64,000 nt of DNA from Alkalibacillus almallahensis (GTDB taxonomy: Bacteria; Bacillota; Bacilli; Bacillales; Alkalibacillaceae), in contig NZ_JAASRU010000001.1 of the NCBI RefSeq assembly GCF_011761495.1, forward strand, positions 248,001-312,000, written 5' to 3'. Below the pieces are notes generated by a model. The model ran no database searches and had not been told where the DNA came from. It was given only the letters and a program-made list of their open reading frames with translations. The position numbers and the translations under genes are program-made. The number at the start of each line of letters is the position of its first letter. Positions within the stretch are counted from its first letter, which is position 1. Shown piece after piece: positions 51,412-61,354 of this stretch.

Positions 51412-53364
51412 GTGACGCATTCATTTGAACAATACAACGATGATTCAATCCAAGTTCTAGAAGGTTTAGACGCCGTTCGAAAACGTCCAGGTATGTACAT
51501 TGGTAGTACAGATCACCGCGGGCTTCACCACCTCGTTTTTGAAATAGTAGATAATGCGGTGGATGAAGCGTTAGCGGGTTATGGTGAAACAATCACCGTC
51601 ACCATACATAAAGACGAATCAATCTCGGTGACTGACTATGGACGTGGTATGCCAACTGGCATGCATAAAATGGGCAGACCAACTCCAGAAATAATTTTCA
51701 CCATTCTTCACGCTGGAGGAAAATTTGGTCAAGGCGGTTATAAAACAAGTGGCGGTCTACATGGTGTCGGTGCCTCTGTCGTGAACGCTTTATCTGAATG
51801 GATGAAAGTAACAATTTGTCGTGATGGTAAGCGCCACGAAATCGTTTTTGCTGATGGAGGTAAAGTGAAACACCCCTTAACTGAAGTAGGTAATACACGA
51901 AAGTCAGGGACCACCATTCACTTCAAACCAGATGAATCAATGTTTTCGACAATACATTATCAGTTTGAAACACTCTCTGAGCGACTACGAGAGGCTGCCT
52001 TTTTATTAAAAGGTATTAAACTCGTCTTAAAAGATGAACGTGAAGGCGCTGAAGAATCTTATGTGTATCCAGATGGCTTACAATCATTTGTGCATTATTT
52101 AAACGAAGAAAAAGATGCTTTACATGAAGTTGTTTCGCTTGAAGGTGAAGTGAAAGAAATTGAAGTGGACTTTGCGATGCAGTTCAATGACGGCTATTCA
52201 GAAAGCATCTTGTCATTTGTTAATAATGTTCGAACAAAAGATGGCGGAACGCACGAATCAGGAGCCAAAACAGCTTTAACTCGTGCATTTAATGAGTATG
52301 CTCGGAAAATGCAACTATTAAGAGAAAAAGATAAGAACTTAGATGGTAATGATATTCGAGAAGGCTTAACAGCTATTATTTCTGTCCGAATCCCTGAACA
52401 GTTACTCCAGTTTGAAGGCCAAACGAAAAGTAAATTAGGGACGCCGGAAGCGAGAAGTGCTGTTGATAGCGTGATCGCTGAGAAATTGGCTTATTTCTTA
52501 GAAGAAAATCCGAACACGTCTAAAATGCTGATCAAAAAAGCAATCAAAGCACGTGATGCACGTGAAGCTGCTCGCAAAGCGCGTGAAGAGGCTCGTAATG
52601 GCAAAAAGCGTAAGCGTCGTGATTCGATCTTGAGTGGTAAATTAACCCCTGCTCAGTCAAAAAATGCAGCTAAAAACGAATTATTTTTAGTTGAGGGTGA
52701 TTCTGCAGGAGGGTCTGCCAAACAAGGTCGTGATCGTCGTTTTCAAGCGGTATTACCCCTTCGAGGAAAAGTCGTTAACACAGAGAAAGCTAAGATTGAC
52801 GACATATTTAAAAACGAAGAGATATCAACCATTGTTCATACCATCAATGCAGGTGTAGGCCCAGATTTCAATATTGATGATGCTCAGTACGATAAAATCA
52901 TTATCATGACAGACGCTGATACCGATGGGGCACACATTCAAGTGTTATTACTGACATTCTTTTATCGTTATATGAAACCACTCATCGAACAAGGTAAAAT
53001 TTATATTGCTTTACCACCTCTATTCAAAGTTTCAAAAGGTAAAGGGAAGCAATATAAGGAATCCTATGCTTGGGACGATGATGAGATGGAGAAACTATTA
53101 AAAGAATATAAGAATGGTTACACCGTTCAACGTTATAAAGGTTTAGGCGAAATGGATGCTGAACAATTATGGGAAACAACGATGAATCCAGAAACTCGTA
53201 CATTAATTCGCGTAACAATTGATGATGTTGCACGTGCGGAACGACGAGTAACGACACTTATGGGCGATAAAGTAGAGCCTCGACGTAAGTGGATTGAATC
53301 TAATGTTGCATTTGGAATGGAAGAAGACGATACAATTTTAGACAACGATCGATTGCTTAACTAG
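51412..53364 (+). CDS. parE: DNA topoisomerase IV subunit B
   Basis: 650 residues. GHKL ATPase ('VDNAVDEALAGYG', 'LHGVGASVVNALS'), transducer, and TOPRIM with 'LFLVEGDSAGGSAKQGRDR' and 'TDADTDGAHI'. GTG start preceded by GAAAGGGGAC. Together with ParC it decatenates daughter chromosomes. The stop TAG is followed at once by the parC ribosome site. Confidence 0.96.
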   Translation: MTHSFEQYNDDSIQVLEGLDAVRKRPGMYIGSTDHRGLHHLVFEIVDNAVDEALAGYGETITVTIHKDESISVTDYGRGMPTGMHKMGRPTPEIIFTILHAGGKFGQGGYKTSGGLHGVGASVVNALSEWMKVTICRDGKRHEIVFADGGKVKHPLTEVGNTRKSGTTIHFKPDESMFSTIHYQFETLSERLREAAFLLKGIKLVLKDEREGAEESYVYPDGLQSFVHYLNEEKDALHEVVSLEGEVKEIEVDFAMQFNDGYSESILSFVNNVRTKDGGTHESGAKTALTRAFNEYARKMQLLREKDKNLDGNDIREGLTAIISVRIPEQLLQFEGQTKSKLGTPEARSAVDSVIAEKLAYFLEENPNTSKMLIKKAIKARDAREAARKAREEARNGKKRKRRDSILSGKLTPAQSKNAAKNELFLVEGDSAGGSAKQGRDRRFQAVLPLRGKVVNTEKAKIDDIFKNEEISTIVHTINAGVGPDFNIDDAQYDKIIIMTDADTDGAHIQVLLLTFFYRYMKPLIEQGKIYIALPPLFKVSKGKGKQYKESYAWDDDEMEKLLKEYKNGYTVQRYKGLGEMDAEQLWETTMNPETRTLIRVTIDDVARAERRVTTLMGDKVEPRRKWIESNVAFGMEEDDTILDNDRLLN

Positions 53365-53375
53365 GAGTGAAGAAT

Positions 53376-55829
53376 TTGGCTGAAGAAGCAAAGTATTTAG
53401 ATTTACCATTAGAAGAAGTGATAGGTGACCGCTTTGGTCGTTATAGTAAATACATTATTCAAGACCGTGCTCTTCCGGATGTAAGAGACGGCTTAAAACC
53501 AGTACAACGCCGTATTTTATATGCTATGCACCAAGAGAAAAACACGCATGATAAGCCGTTTCGTAAATCGGCCAAAACAGTCGGAACCGTGATTGGTAAC
53601 TACCACCCTCATGGTGACTCATCTGTTTACGAAGCACTTGTTAGAATGAGTCAATCTTGGAAAGTCAAAAAAGAATTAGTCGAGATGCACGGAAATAACG
53701 GAAGTGTAGATGGGGATCCGCCTGCAGCTATGCGTTACACTGAAGCAAGACTTTCAGGAATTGCTTCAGAATTAATGCAGGATATCGACAAAGAAACAGT
53801 CGATTTTATCCCAAATTTTGATGATACAGATTATGAACCCATTGTTTTTCCTGCGAAATATCCTAATCTTCTCGTTAACGGTTCAACAGGTATTTCTTCT
53901 GGTTATGCAACAGATATACCACCACATAATCTCGCTGAAGTTATTGATGCAGTGATTTATAAGATTGAACACCCTGAGGCATCAATTGATCAATTAATGA
54001 AGAAGTTACCTGGTCCTGATTTTCCAACTGGTGGAATCATTCAAGGTGAAGATGGTATTCGTAAGGCTTATGAAACTGGTAAAGGTAAAATAGTCGTCCG
54101 TGGCAAAGCCGAAATCGAAACACTTAAAGGCGGTCGTGAACAGATCGCCATTAATGAATTGCCTTTCGATGTGAATAAAGCGACACTTGTCAAAAAAATG
54201 GACGAGCTTCGATTAGAACGTAAAGTTGAAGGCATTTCTGAAGTTCGTGATGAAAGTGATCGTACTGGTCTTAGAATTGTCATTGAAATGAAAAAGGACA
54301 TCGACAGTCAAAGTGTCTTAAACTATTTATATAAGAATACTGACTTACAAGTATCCTTTAACTTCAATATGGTGGCTATTTCCGATAAAACACCGACAGT
54401 TATGACACTTCATGGCATTCTTGATGCTTATATAACGCATCAACGAGAAGTTATAAAACGTCAGTCTGAACACGATTTAAGAAAAGCACAGGATCGTGCT
54501 CATATTGTCGAAGGTTTAATTTATGCCGTTTCGATATTGGATGATGTCATTGCAACGATTAGACAAGCCAATGATAAGAAAGATGCAAAAATTCAATTAC
54601 AAAATCAGTATCAATTCTCTGAGAAGCAAGCAGAAGCAATTGTTATGTTACAACTTTATCGTTTAACCAACACAGATGTGACACAGTTAGAAGAAGAAGC
54701 TAAAGAATTAAATGAACGAATCTCATACTTACAAACGATCTTATCTGATGAAAATAAACTTCTAGAAGTGATTAAAACTGATTTGAAACGCGTGAAAAAA
54801 ACGTATAAAGAAAAACGACAATCACAAATTCAAGATGAAGTAGAGGACTTACAAATCAACTTAGAAGTTATGGTTCCTTCAGAAGATATTGTTGTTTCTT
54901 TAACAAGTGAAGGCTATATTAAACGGACTAGTTTACGTTCATTTGGAGCTTCTAATATCGATGACCTACAGAAAAAAGATGAAGATTATCTAACTCATTT
55001 GTTTGAAGTGAATACAACAGATACATTACTGCTGTTTACAAATAAAGGTCATTATTTATATATGCCTGTGCATGAATTGCCTGATATTAAGTGGAAAGAT
55101 ATGGGTCAGCATATCGCGAATTTAATACCTATTGATTCATCAGAACATGTTATTAAGGCCATTCCAATTAGAGAATTTGATGATCAACATTACATTGTTT
55201 CGATCTCCCGCGAAGGCATGATTAAGAAATCTTTATTGTCTGATTTTAAAGTCCAGCGCTATAATCGACCAATTGTTGGTATGAAAATGAAAGGTGAAGA
55301 TGAAGTAGTAAATGTTCATTTAACGAACGGTCATCAAGAAGTTTTCGTGACCTCACAGACTGGGTATGGATTATGGTATCATGAAGCAGATGTAAAAGCA
55401 GTTGGCGTTAAGGCAGCAGGCGTCAAAGCTATGAATTTAAAAGAACAAGAATGGATTGTGAATGGTGAAGTGTTTAATGAATTAACCAATCCGCAACTTT
55501 TTGTCGTCACGCAACGTGGCGCATGTAAACGTATGGCGATTGACCAATTCGAACAAGGATCTCGAGCAAAGCGTGGTTTAGTCATGCTTAAAGAACTCAA
55601 ACAGAAACCACATCATATCGTCGGTTTCCATGTTGTCAAAGATGATCATTCAGTTGTCATCCAAACAGAAAACAATGAAGCTCACACCGTATTACCAATC
55701 GAAGTCAAAGAACAAACGAGACAAAACAATGGTTCCTTTATGATTGATACTGACCAAAAAGGTGAAGTTGTTAACACCTATGTCCAACCTGAATATACGA
55801 AATGGTTTAACCAACAAGGTGAAGAGTAA
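53376..55829 (+). CDS. parC: DNA topoisomerase IV subunit A
   Basis: About 817 residues. Catalytic Tyr121 in 'AAMRYTEARLS'; the quinolone-determining region reads 'HPHGDSSVYEALVRMSQ'. C-terminal beta-pinwheel blades from about 500. The TTG at 53376 is preferred because AGGAGTG at 53363-53369 is spaced well; the GTG at 53367 is inside that site. Ser residues at the QRDR look wild type. Confidence 0.96.
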   Translation: MAEEAKYLDLPLEEVIGDRFGRYSKYIIQDRALPDVRDGLKPVQRRILYAMHQEKNTHDKPFRKSAKTVGTVIGNYHPHGDSSVYEALVRMSQSWKVKKELVEMHGNNGSVDGDPPAAMRYTEARLSGIASELMQDIDKETVDFIPNFDDTDYEPIVFPAKYPNLLVNGSTGISSGYATDIPPHNLAEVIDAVIYKIEHPEASIDQLMKKLPGPDFPTGGIIQGEDGIRKAYETGKGKIVVRGKAEIETLKGGREQIAINELPFDVNKATLVKKMDELRLERKVEGISEVRDESDRTGLRIVIEMKKDIDSQSVLNYLYKNTDLQVSFNFNMVAISDKTPTVMTLHGILDAYITHQREVIKRQSEHDLRKAQDRAHIVEGLIYAVSILDDVIATIRQANDKKDAKIQLQNQYQFSEKQAEAIVMLQLYRLTNTDVTQLEEEAKELNERISYLQTILSDENKLLEVIKTDLKRVKKTYKEKRQSQIQDEVEDLQINLEVMVPSEDIVVSLTSEGYIKRTSLRSFGASNIDDLQKKDEDYLTHLFEVNTTDTLLLFTNKGHYLYMPVHELPDIKWKDMGQHIANLIPIDSSEHVIKAIPIREFDDQHYIVSISREGMIKKSLLSDFKVQRYNRPIVGMKMKGEDEVVNVHLTNGHQEVFVTSQTGYGLWYHEADVKAVGVKAAGVKAMNLKEQEWIVNGEVFNELTNPQLFVVTQRGACKRMAIDQFEQGSRAKRGLVMLKELKQKPHHIVGFHVVKDDHSVVIQTENNEAHTVLPIEVKEQTRQNNGSFMIDTDQKGEVVNTYVQPEYTKWFNQQGEE

Positions 55830-55835
55830 TTTAAC

Positions 55836-55866
55836 AAGAGGTAGTCATTTACTTAGACTACCTCTT
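55836..55866 (+). terminator. terminator of parC
   Basis: AAGAGGTAGTC (55836-55846) pairs with GACTACCTCTT (55856-55866), followed by TAAATTT. Confidence 0.85.
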
Positions 55867-55878
55867 TAAATTTACCCA

Positions 55879-55914
55879 TTGATACTTGTCAAAATTGTGT
55901 TAAAATATTGACAA
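55879..55914 (+). promoter_or_regulatory. promoter of the TetR gene with inverted repeat
   Basis: TTGATA (55879-55884), 16 bp, TAAAAT (55901-55906). TTGTCAA (55886-55892) and TTGACAA (55908-55914) form an inverted repeat around the -10, possibly for autoregulation. Confidence 0.5.
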
Positions 55915-55928
55915 AAGGTAGGAAGATA

Positions 55929-56537
55929 ATGACACAGTTAAAAGAAAGAATTATTCAATCGTCGTTGAACTTGTTTTCAGACAAAGGGTTTCACGGTGTA
56001 TCAGTGAAAGACATAGTGGAGGATTGCCAAACATCTAAAGGTGGCTTCTATCACTATTTTCAATCAAAAGATGAATTGCTTTATGTGATCCATGATTTAT
56101 TCATCTCATATGTCTTAAACGAAGCACACCGAGCGAAACTGCAACATGAACGACCAGTTCAACAATTACAAGGAATTTTATATTCGTTTGTACGTGTTTT
56201 TGATTTATATCAAGAACATATTGTCGTTTTCTACCAAGAAAACAAATATTTAAAACCTGAATATGAAGAGCTCATTAAACAAAAACGCGATCAATTCAAG
56301 CGAATCGTTATCGAAGTTATATCAGAAGGACAGAGACGAGGCGAGTTTCGTGACAATTTACCAACTACGATTACAAGCATGTCCATTCTAGGTATGGTTA
56401 ACTGGACCTATATGTGGTATCAACGAGATGGAGAATTAAATATAGATGACATCGCAGAAATTTATATAGACATATTATTTCGAGGGGTATTAACGGATCA
56501 AATATTAAAAGAATATCTGCAAACAAGTAGTTTATAA
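55929..56537 (+). CDS. TetR-family transcriptional regulator
   Basis: 202 residues. HTH at about 20-50 ('GFHGVSVKDIVEDCQTSKGGFYHYFQSKDELL'), then a helical ligand domain. ATG at 55929 follows AGGTAGGAAGATA; the TTG at 55908 is part of a promoter-side repeat. It directly precedes the acyl-CoA operon, so it is the likely repressor, sensing an acyl-CoA, as do FadR (YsiA) and similar TetR proteins. Confidence 0.92.
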   Translation: MTQLKERIIQSSLNLFSDKGFHGVSVKDIVEDCQTSKGGFYHYFQSKDELLYVIHDLFISYVLNEAHRAKLQHERPVQQLQGILYSFVRVFDLYQEHIVVFYQENKYLKPEYEELIKQKRDQFKRIVIEVISEGQRRGEFRDNLPTTITSMSILGMVNWTYMWYQRDGELNIDDIAEIYIDILFRGVLTDQILKEYLQTSSL

Positions 56538-56539
56538 AG

Positions 56540-56560
56540 GCTTAAACAAATAAGCTTTTT
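56540..56560 (+). terminator. short terminator after the TetR gene
   Basis: GCTTA (56540-56544) pairs with TAAGC (56551-56555), followed by five Ts. Confidence 0.55.
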
Positions 56561-56593
56561 ATTTATACTAATAACAGACCAACTAGTCGGTCT
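56542..56593 (+). promoter_or_regulatory. promoter and palindromic operator of the acyl-CoA operon
   Basis: TTAAAC (56542-56547), 16 bp, TATACT (56564-56569). Just downstream AGACCAACTAGTCGGTCT (56576-56593) is an 18-bp palindrome with one mismatched pair centred on ACTAGT, placed where a TetR repressor would block initiation. Confidence 0.75.
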
Positions 56594-56612
56594 GACAAAA
56601 GGGGAAATTTAA

Positions 56613-57755
56613 ATGGACTTCACATTAACCGAAGAGCAAGAAATGACCCGCAAAATGGTTCGTGATTTTGCAGAAGCCAAAATCCAACCTCGAGCAATTG
56701 ATATCGATGTCAACGCAGAATTTCCAGAAGATTTATTCAAAGAAATGGGTGAATTAGGCCTGCTCGGCATTCCGTATCCTGATGAGTACGGAGGATCTGG
56801 AGGTGATACGATTACATATGCACTTTCAGTTGAAGAAATCGGGCGCGTTTGTGGTAGTACAGGATTAAGCTATGCCGCTTCTGTTTCGCTTGGTTCATCA
56901 CCAATATATCAATTTGGAACTGAAGAACAAAAACAGAAATTCCTAGTACCATTAGCAAAAGGCGAGGCATTAGGATCTTTTGGTTTGACTGAGCCCAACG
57001 CAGGTTCGGATGCAGCTGGCACTAAAACAACTGCCACAGTTGATGGTGATGATTTTATTATAAACGGCGAGAAATGCTATATCACGAATGCTTCCTATGC
57101 TAAACAAATAATTGTAACCGCTGTCACAGGTAAAGATGAGCGCGGTAAAAATATTATCTCAGCAATTGTGGTCCCAACAGACACTGAAGGTCTTACGATT
57201 ACGGACAATTACGACAAAATGGGTGTTCGTGGTTCTAATACGGCTGAAATTGTTTTAGAAGATGTGAGGGTACCACGTGGGAATTTACTAGGTGACCCTG
57301 AAAAAGGATTCAAACAGTTTTTACAGACTTTAGACGGTGGACGAATCTCGATTGGAGCTTTAGGTCTTGGAATTGCTCAAGCATCATTAGACCGCGCATT
57401 AGCCTATGCGCAAGAACGCCAACAATTCGGTCAGCCTATTTCTTCTTTTCAGGCCATTCAATTTAAATTAGCTGATATGGCAACAGAAATCGAACTTGCG
57501 CGTAATATTGTGTTAAAAGCTGCTTGGTTGAAAGACCAAGGTAAGCCATTTTCTAAAGAAGCTGCTATGGCTAAATTAACAGCAACTGAAACCGCTTTTA
57601 GAGCTGCTAATCAGGCTATTCAAATTCATGGTGGATATGGTTATATGCGTGAGTATGAAGTGGAGCGTTACTTGCGTGATGCTAAATTACTCGAAATTGG
57701 TGAAGGAACATCCGAGATACAACGTCTTGTTATTGCACGTCAAATAGGTTGCTAA
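56613..57755 (+). CDS. yngJ: acyl-CoA dehydrogenase (YngJ-like)
   Basis: 380 residues. FAD motifs 'LTEPNAGSDAAGTKTTA' and 'YGYMREYEVERYLRDAK'; catalytic base Glu364 in 'IGEGTSEIQR'. The Glu position is that of short/medium-chain enzymes, not that of isovaleryl-CoA dehydrogenase, although the operon suggests a branched substrate. First gene of a leucine/acyl-CoA degradation operon. Confidence 0.93.
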   Translation: MDFTLTEEQEMTRKMVRDFAEAKIQPRAIDIDVNAEFPEDLFKEMGELGLLGIPYPDEYGGSGGDTITYALSVEEIGRVCGSTGLSYAASVSLGSSPIYQFGTEEQKQKFLVPLAKGEALGSFGLTEPNAGSDAAGTKTTATVDGDDFIINGEKCYITNASYAKQIIVTAVTGKDERGKNIISAIVVPTDTEGLTITDNYDKMGVRGSNTAEIVLEDVRVPRGNLLGDPEKGFKQFLQTLDGGRISIGALGLGIAQASLDRALAYAQERQQFGQPISSFQAIQFKLADMATEIELARNIVLKAAWLKDQGKPFSKEAAMAKLTATETAFRAANQAIQIHGGYGYMREYEVERYLRDAKLLEIGEGTSEIQRLVIARQIGC

Positions 57756-57783
57756 CTATTTTAAAAATATAGGGGGATGCCTC

Positions 57784-59421
57784 ATGCCACTTACAAATCT
57801 AACGATTGGTGAATTAATTGAACAGCAGGCAAACAACTTCCCAGACTACGAAGCAGCTGTCTATCCTGAAAAGGGAATTCGATGGACGTATAAGCAATTT
57901 AACGAAGAAGTTAATCGCGTTGCAAAAGGCTTCATGGCTTTTGGAATTGATAAAGGCGATCACGTTGCGATTTGGGCTGATAACAAACCAGAATGGCTAA
58001 CGTCACAATTCGCAACCGGAAAAATGGGTGCAGTACTAGTTACCGTTAACACAAGCTATCAAGCGCAAGAATTAGAATATCTATTAAAACAATCTGAGTC
58101 TTCTACACTCATTCTTGCGGAAACTTTTAAAGGTACATCTTATATTGATATTGTGCAAGAGTTGATTCCAGATTTAGCTAATCAAGAAAAAGGAAACATA
58201 CAATCTGAAAAATTTCCACACTTAAAAAATATTATCGTGCTCAGTGACAAGTCTTATGCAGGCTGCTACACATGGCATGACGTGGTTCATGCAAGCGATG
58301 ATATATCAAATGAGGAACTGACTCAAAGATTATCATCACTTAATGAACACGATGTAATTAATATGCAATACACCTCAGGTACCACAGGGTTTCCTAAAGG
58401 GGTCATGCTTTCTCATTACAATATTGTCAATAATGGAAAACAAATTGCTGAATGCATGAGCTTCACAGAAAATGATCGTTTATGTATCCCTGTTCCGTTT
58501 TTCCATTGTTTTGGTTGTGTCTTAGGTACACTAGCTGCCGTATCGAAAGCAGCGACAATGGTGGTAGTTGAACAGTTTGATCCTGAGAAAGTGTTAGCTG
58601 CTGTGTCTGAAGAACAATGTACAGCCCTTCATGGTGTGCCGACCATGTTTATTGCTGAGCTTAATCATCCTAGTTTCAATGACTATGAATTTCCTTATTT
58701 AAGAACTGGGATTATGGCAGGTTCAAATTGTCCAATCGATGTGATGAAAGATGTCATGGAAAAGATGGGAGCATCTGAAATCACCATTACTTACGGACAA
58801 ACAGAGTCATCACCTGCTATCACTCAGACAACGACTGATGATCCAATCGAAAGAAAAGTCAGTACGGTAGGAAAACAACACCCTAATGTCGAAGTTAAGA
58901 TAGTAGAGCCTGGTACAAACCGAGAAGTAAAAACCAATGAACCCGGCGAACTGTGCACTAGAGGTTATCATGTGATGCAAGGTTATTACAATAATGAAGA
59001 AGAAACTCGGAACGCAATCGATACTGATGGTTGGTTACACACGGGCGATATTGCAGAAATGGATGACGAAGGCTATGTAAAAATTACGGGTCGTATTAAA
59101 GATATGGTCATTCGTGGCGGAGAAAATATCTATCCACGTGAAATTGAAGAATTTTTAATCCAACATGATGATGTCTTAGATGTTCAAGTAGTGGGAGTTC
59201 CTGATGCGAAATATGGGGAAGAATTAATGGCTTGGACCATTCTTAAAGAAGATTCAACTTTAACAGAAGATGGATTAAAAGACTATTGTCGAGGTCATAT
59301 TGCTTATCATAAAGTACCGAGATATATTCAATTCACCGATGAGTACCCAATGACAGCAAGTGGCAAGGTTCAGAAATTCAAACTTCGTCAACAGGCTGAA
59401 GATTTAATAGCAAATGATTAA
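57784..59421 (+). CDS. yngI: AMP-binding acyl-CoA synthetase (YngI-like)
   Basis: 545 residues, ANL superfamily. P-loop 'YTSGTTGFPKG' near 198-208, 'TYGQTESSP' near 338, 'GWLHTGDIAEMDDEGYVKITGR' hinge, and the C-terminal catalytic Lys in 'TASGKVQKFKLR'. Activates a carboxylic acid to its CoA ester. AGGGGGATGCCTC upstream. Second gene of the operon. Confidence 0.93.
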   Translation: MPLTNLTIGELIEQQANNFPDYEAAVYPEKGIRWTYKQFNEEVNRVAKGFMAFGIDKGDHVAIWADNKPEWLTSQFATGKMGAVLVTVNTSYQAQELEYLLKQSESSTLILAETFKGTSYIDIVQELIPDLANQEKGNIQSEKFPHLKNIIVLSDKSYAGCYTWHDVVHASDDISNEELTQRLSSLNEHDVINMQYTSGTTGFPKGVMLSHYNIVNNGKQIAECMSFTENDRLCIPVPFFHCFGCVLGTLAAVSKAATMVVVEQFDPEKVLAAVSEEQCTALHGVPTMFIAELNHPSFNDYEFPYLRTGIMAGSNCPIDVMKDVMEKMGASEITITYGQTESSPAITQTTTDDPIERKVSTVGKQHPNVEVKIVEPGTNREVKTNEPGELCTRGYHVMQGYYNNEEETRNAIDTDGWLHTGDIAEMDDEGYVKITGRIKDMVIRGGENIYPREIEEFLIQHDDVLDVQVVGVPDAKYGEELMAWTILKEDSTLTEDGLKDYCRGHIAYHKVPRYIQFTDEYPMTASGKVQKFKLRQQAEDLIAND

Positions 59422-59436
59422 AGTGAAGGTGATAAG

Positions 59437-59748
59437 ATGCAACATGAACAAATTCCTGAATCATATCAATTAGAACAATTTATCGCATCCCATGAACAAG
59501 TTGAGGATGCGAAGGTTGTCTTCATACCTGATGCTAAGCAAGGGGAACTGGTTATTGCTTGGGTGATCCCAAATGATGATTTGATTACAGAACAATCAAT
59601 AAGGGCTTATTGTGAACACAGAGACGATTATGACAAACCCGATTACGTTTTATTTACTGACGAATTCCCAACCACACCAAGTGGTAAAATCCAAAAAATT
59701 CGACTAAAAGAAGTAGCTCAAGAACAATTAGGAATACAATTTGAATAA
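59437..59748 (+). CDS. free-standing AMP-binding C-terminal (lid) domain
   Basis: 103 residues. Aligns with the last about 100 residues of the preceding synthetase: 'VEDAKVVFIPDAKQGELVIAWVIP', 'YDKPDYVLFTDEFPTTPSGKIQKIRLKE', including the catalytic Lys. It lacks the large N-terminal adenylation domain. Own ribosome site (GTGAAGGTGATAAG), no frameshift linking it to the synthetase. Either a helper lid or the remnant of a duplicated synthetase. Confidence 0.85.
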   Translation: MQHEQIPESYQLEQFIASHEQVEDAKVVFIPDAKQGELVIAWVIPNDDLITEQSIRAYCEHRDDYDKPDYVLFTDEFPTTPSGKIQKIRLKEVAQEQLGIQFE

Positions 59749-59761
59749 AGGGAGCGATATC

Positions 59762-61105
59762 ATGTTTAACAAAATCTTAATCGCTAATCGCGGAGAAATT
59801 GCTTTACGTATTATTAAGACTTGTCAGCAATTAAATGTGAAAACAGTCGCTGTTTACTCAGAAGCAGATGCTGATGCCCCTTTTGTTACTGAAGCAGATG
59901 AAGCTTATTTGCTTGGTGGACCGAAAGTAAATGAGAGTTATTTGAATATCGAGAAAATCATTGATATAGCTAAACAAACAAAAGTCGAAGCCATTCACCC
60001 TGGATATGGCTTGTTGAGTGAAAATACCGATTTTGCTAAACAAATTGAAGATGCTGGTATTACGTTTATTGGGCCATCCTCTGAGTCGATCAATCGCATG
60101 GGAAGTAAATTAACAGCAAGACGAACAATGGAAAATGCAGATGTTCCCATCATTCCAGGAACGAATGATCCGATTGAATCAGTCGATGATGCCCAATCAT
60201 TCGCGGCAGAAATCGGTTATCCTGTGATGGTTAAGGCTGCTCATGGTGGGGGAGGCATTGGTATGCAGATTGTTTATGATGAACAAGAACTGGCCAAAGC
60301 CTTTGAGAGTAATGCGCGAAGAGCTGAACAATTTTTCGGTAATGGCACCATGTTTATCGAAAAAGTCATTGAAGATGCTCACCATGTTGAAATTCAAGTC
60401 CTAGCCGACCAACAAGGCTACACGATTCATTTAAATGATCGTGAGTGTTCCATTCAACGTCGACACCAAAAAGTAATTGAAGAAGCACCTTCGCCATTAA
60501 TTAGCAATAGGACTCGAGACAAAATGGGACAAGCAGCTGTTAGGGCTGCAGAAGCGATTAATTATGTGAATGCAGGAACGATTGAATTTTTAGTTGATGA
60601 AAATGAAAACTTTTATTTTCTCGAAATGAATACGAGATTACAAGTTGAACATCCCATCACGGAACTCGTGACAGGTATTGATTTAGTAGAACAACAGTTG
60701 AAGATTGCTTATGGTGAATCACTAGATATCCAACAATCGGATGTTAAGTTGAAAGGGCATGCAATTGAGGCCCGTATTTATGCAGAGGATCCGAAAACAT
60801 TTTTCCCATCTCCGGGACAATTAACGGCATTTGAACCACCTGAAGGAGAAGGAATTCGTAACGATGTTGGTGTTCATGGACAATATCAAGTCACACCTTA
60901 TTACGATCCAATGCTAGCGAAATTAATCGTATATGGCGAAACAAGAGATCAAGCGATTGAAAAGCTTGAACAAGCTTTATCTCAACACAAAGTAGAGGGT
61001 ATTAAAACAAACATCCCATTCTTAATTGATGTAGCAAAAGCTCCGGCTTTTCAACGAGCTGAAACACGAACATCATTTATTAATGAATTTATGGTCAAAC
61101 AATAG
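59762..61105 (+). CDS. yngH: biotin carboxylase subunit (YngH-like)
   Basis: 447 residues. 'FNKILIANRGEIALRII' start, ATP-grasp with 'VKAAHGGGGIGM', 'EVQVLAD'-type and 'FLEMNTRLQVEHPITE' motifs. Carboxylates the biotin on the small carrier using bicarbonate and ATP. ATG at 59762 follows AGGGAGCGATATC. Confidence 0.95.
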   Translation: MFNKILIANRGEIALRIIKTCQQLNVKTVAVYSEADADAPFVTEADEAYLLGGPKVNESYLNIEKIIDIAKQTKVEAIHPGYGLLSENTDFAKQIEDAGITFIGPSSESINRMGSKLTARRTMENADVPIIPGTNDPIESVDDAQSFAAEIGYPVMVKAAHGGGGIGMQIVYDEQELAKAFESNARRAEQFFGNGTMFIEKVIEDAHHVEIQVLADQQGYTIHLNDRECSIQRRHQKVIEEAPSPLISNRTRDKMGQAAVRAAEAINYVNAGTIEFLVDENENFYFLEMNTRLQVEHPITELVTGIDLVEQQLKIAYGESLDIQQSDVKLKGHAIEARIYAEDPKTFFPSPGQLTAFEPPEGEGIRNDVGVHGQYQVTPYYDPMLAKLIVYGETRDQAIEKLEQALSQHKVEGIKTNIPFLIDVAKAPAFQRAETRTSFINEFMVKQ

Positions 61106-61117
61106 GAGGTAACACTT

Positions 61118-61330
61118 ATGACAGAAGTAAAAGCAAGTATGGCAGGTAACGTTTGGAAAGTGATGATTTCAGAAGGAGATTCGGTCGATTCTAGTCAGGA
61201 TGTCGTCATCTTAGAATCTATGAAAATGGAGATCCCGATTGCAGCCGAAGTCACAGGGACTGTTAAAGAATTGAAAGTAAAAGAAGAAGACTTCGTTAAC
61301 GAAGGGGACGTTATCGCAATTATTGAATAA
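61118..61330 (+). CDS. yngHB: biotin carrier protein (YngHB-like)
   Basis: 70 residues, a bare biotinyl domain with the acceptor Lys in 'LESMKMEIP'. AGGAGGTAACACTT upstream of the ATG. Carries carboxybiotin from YngH to the carboxyltransferase YngE. Confidence 0.95.
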   Translation: MTEVKASMAGNVWKVMISEGDSVDSSQDVVILESMKMEIPIAAEVTGTVKELKVKEEDFVNEGDVIAIIE

Positions 61331-61354
61331 TCCACCCTAAAAGGAGTTTCAATT

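Noticed and set aside
53367..53375. GTG start for parC
   Set aside because: It overlaps the AGGAGTG ribosome site; the TTG at 53376 has the right spacing.
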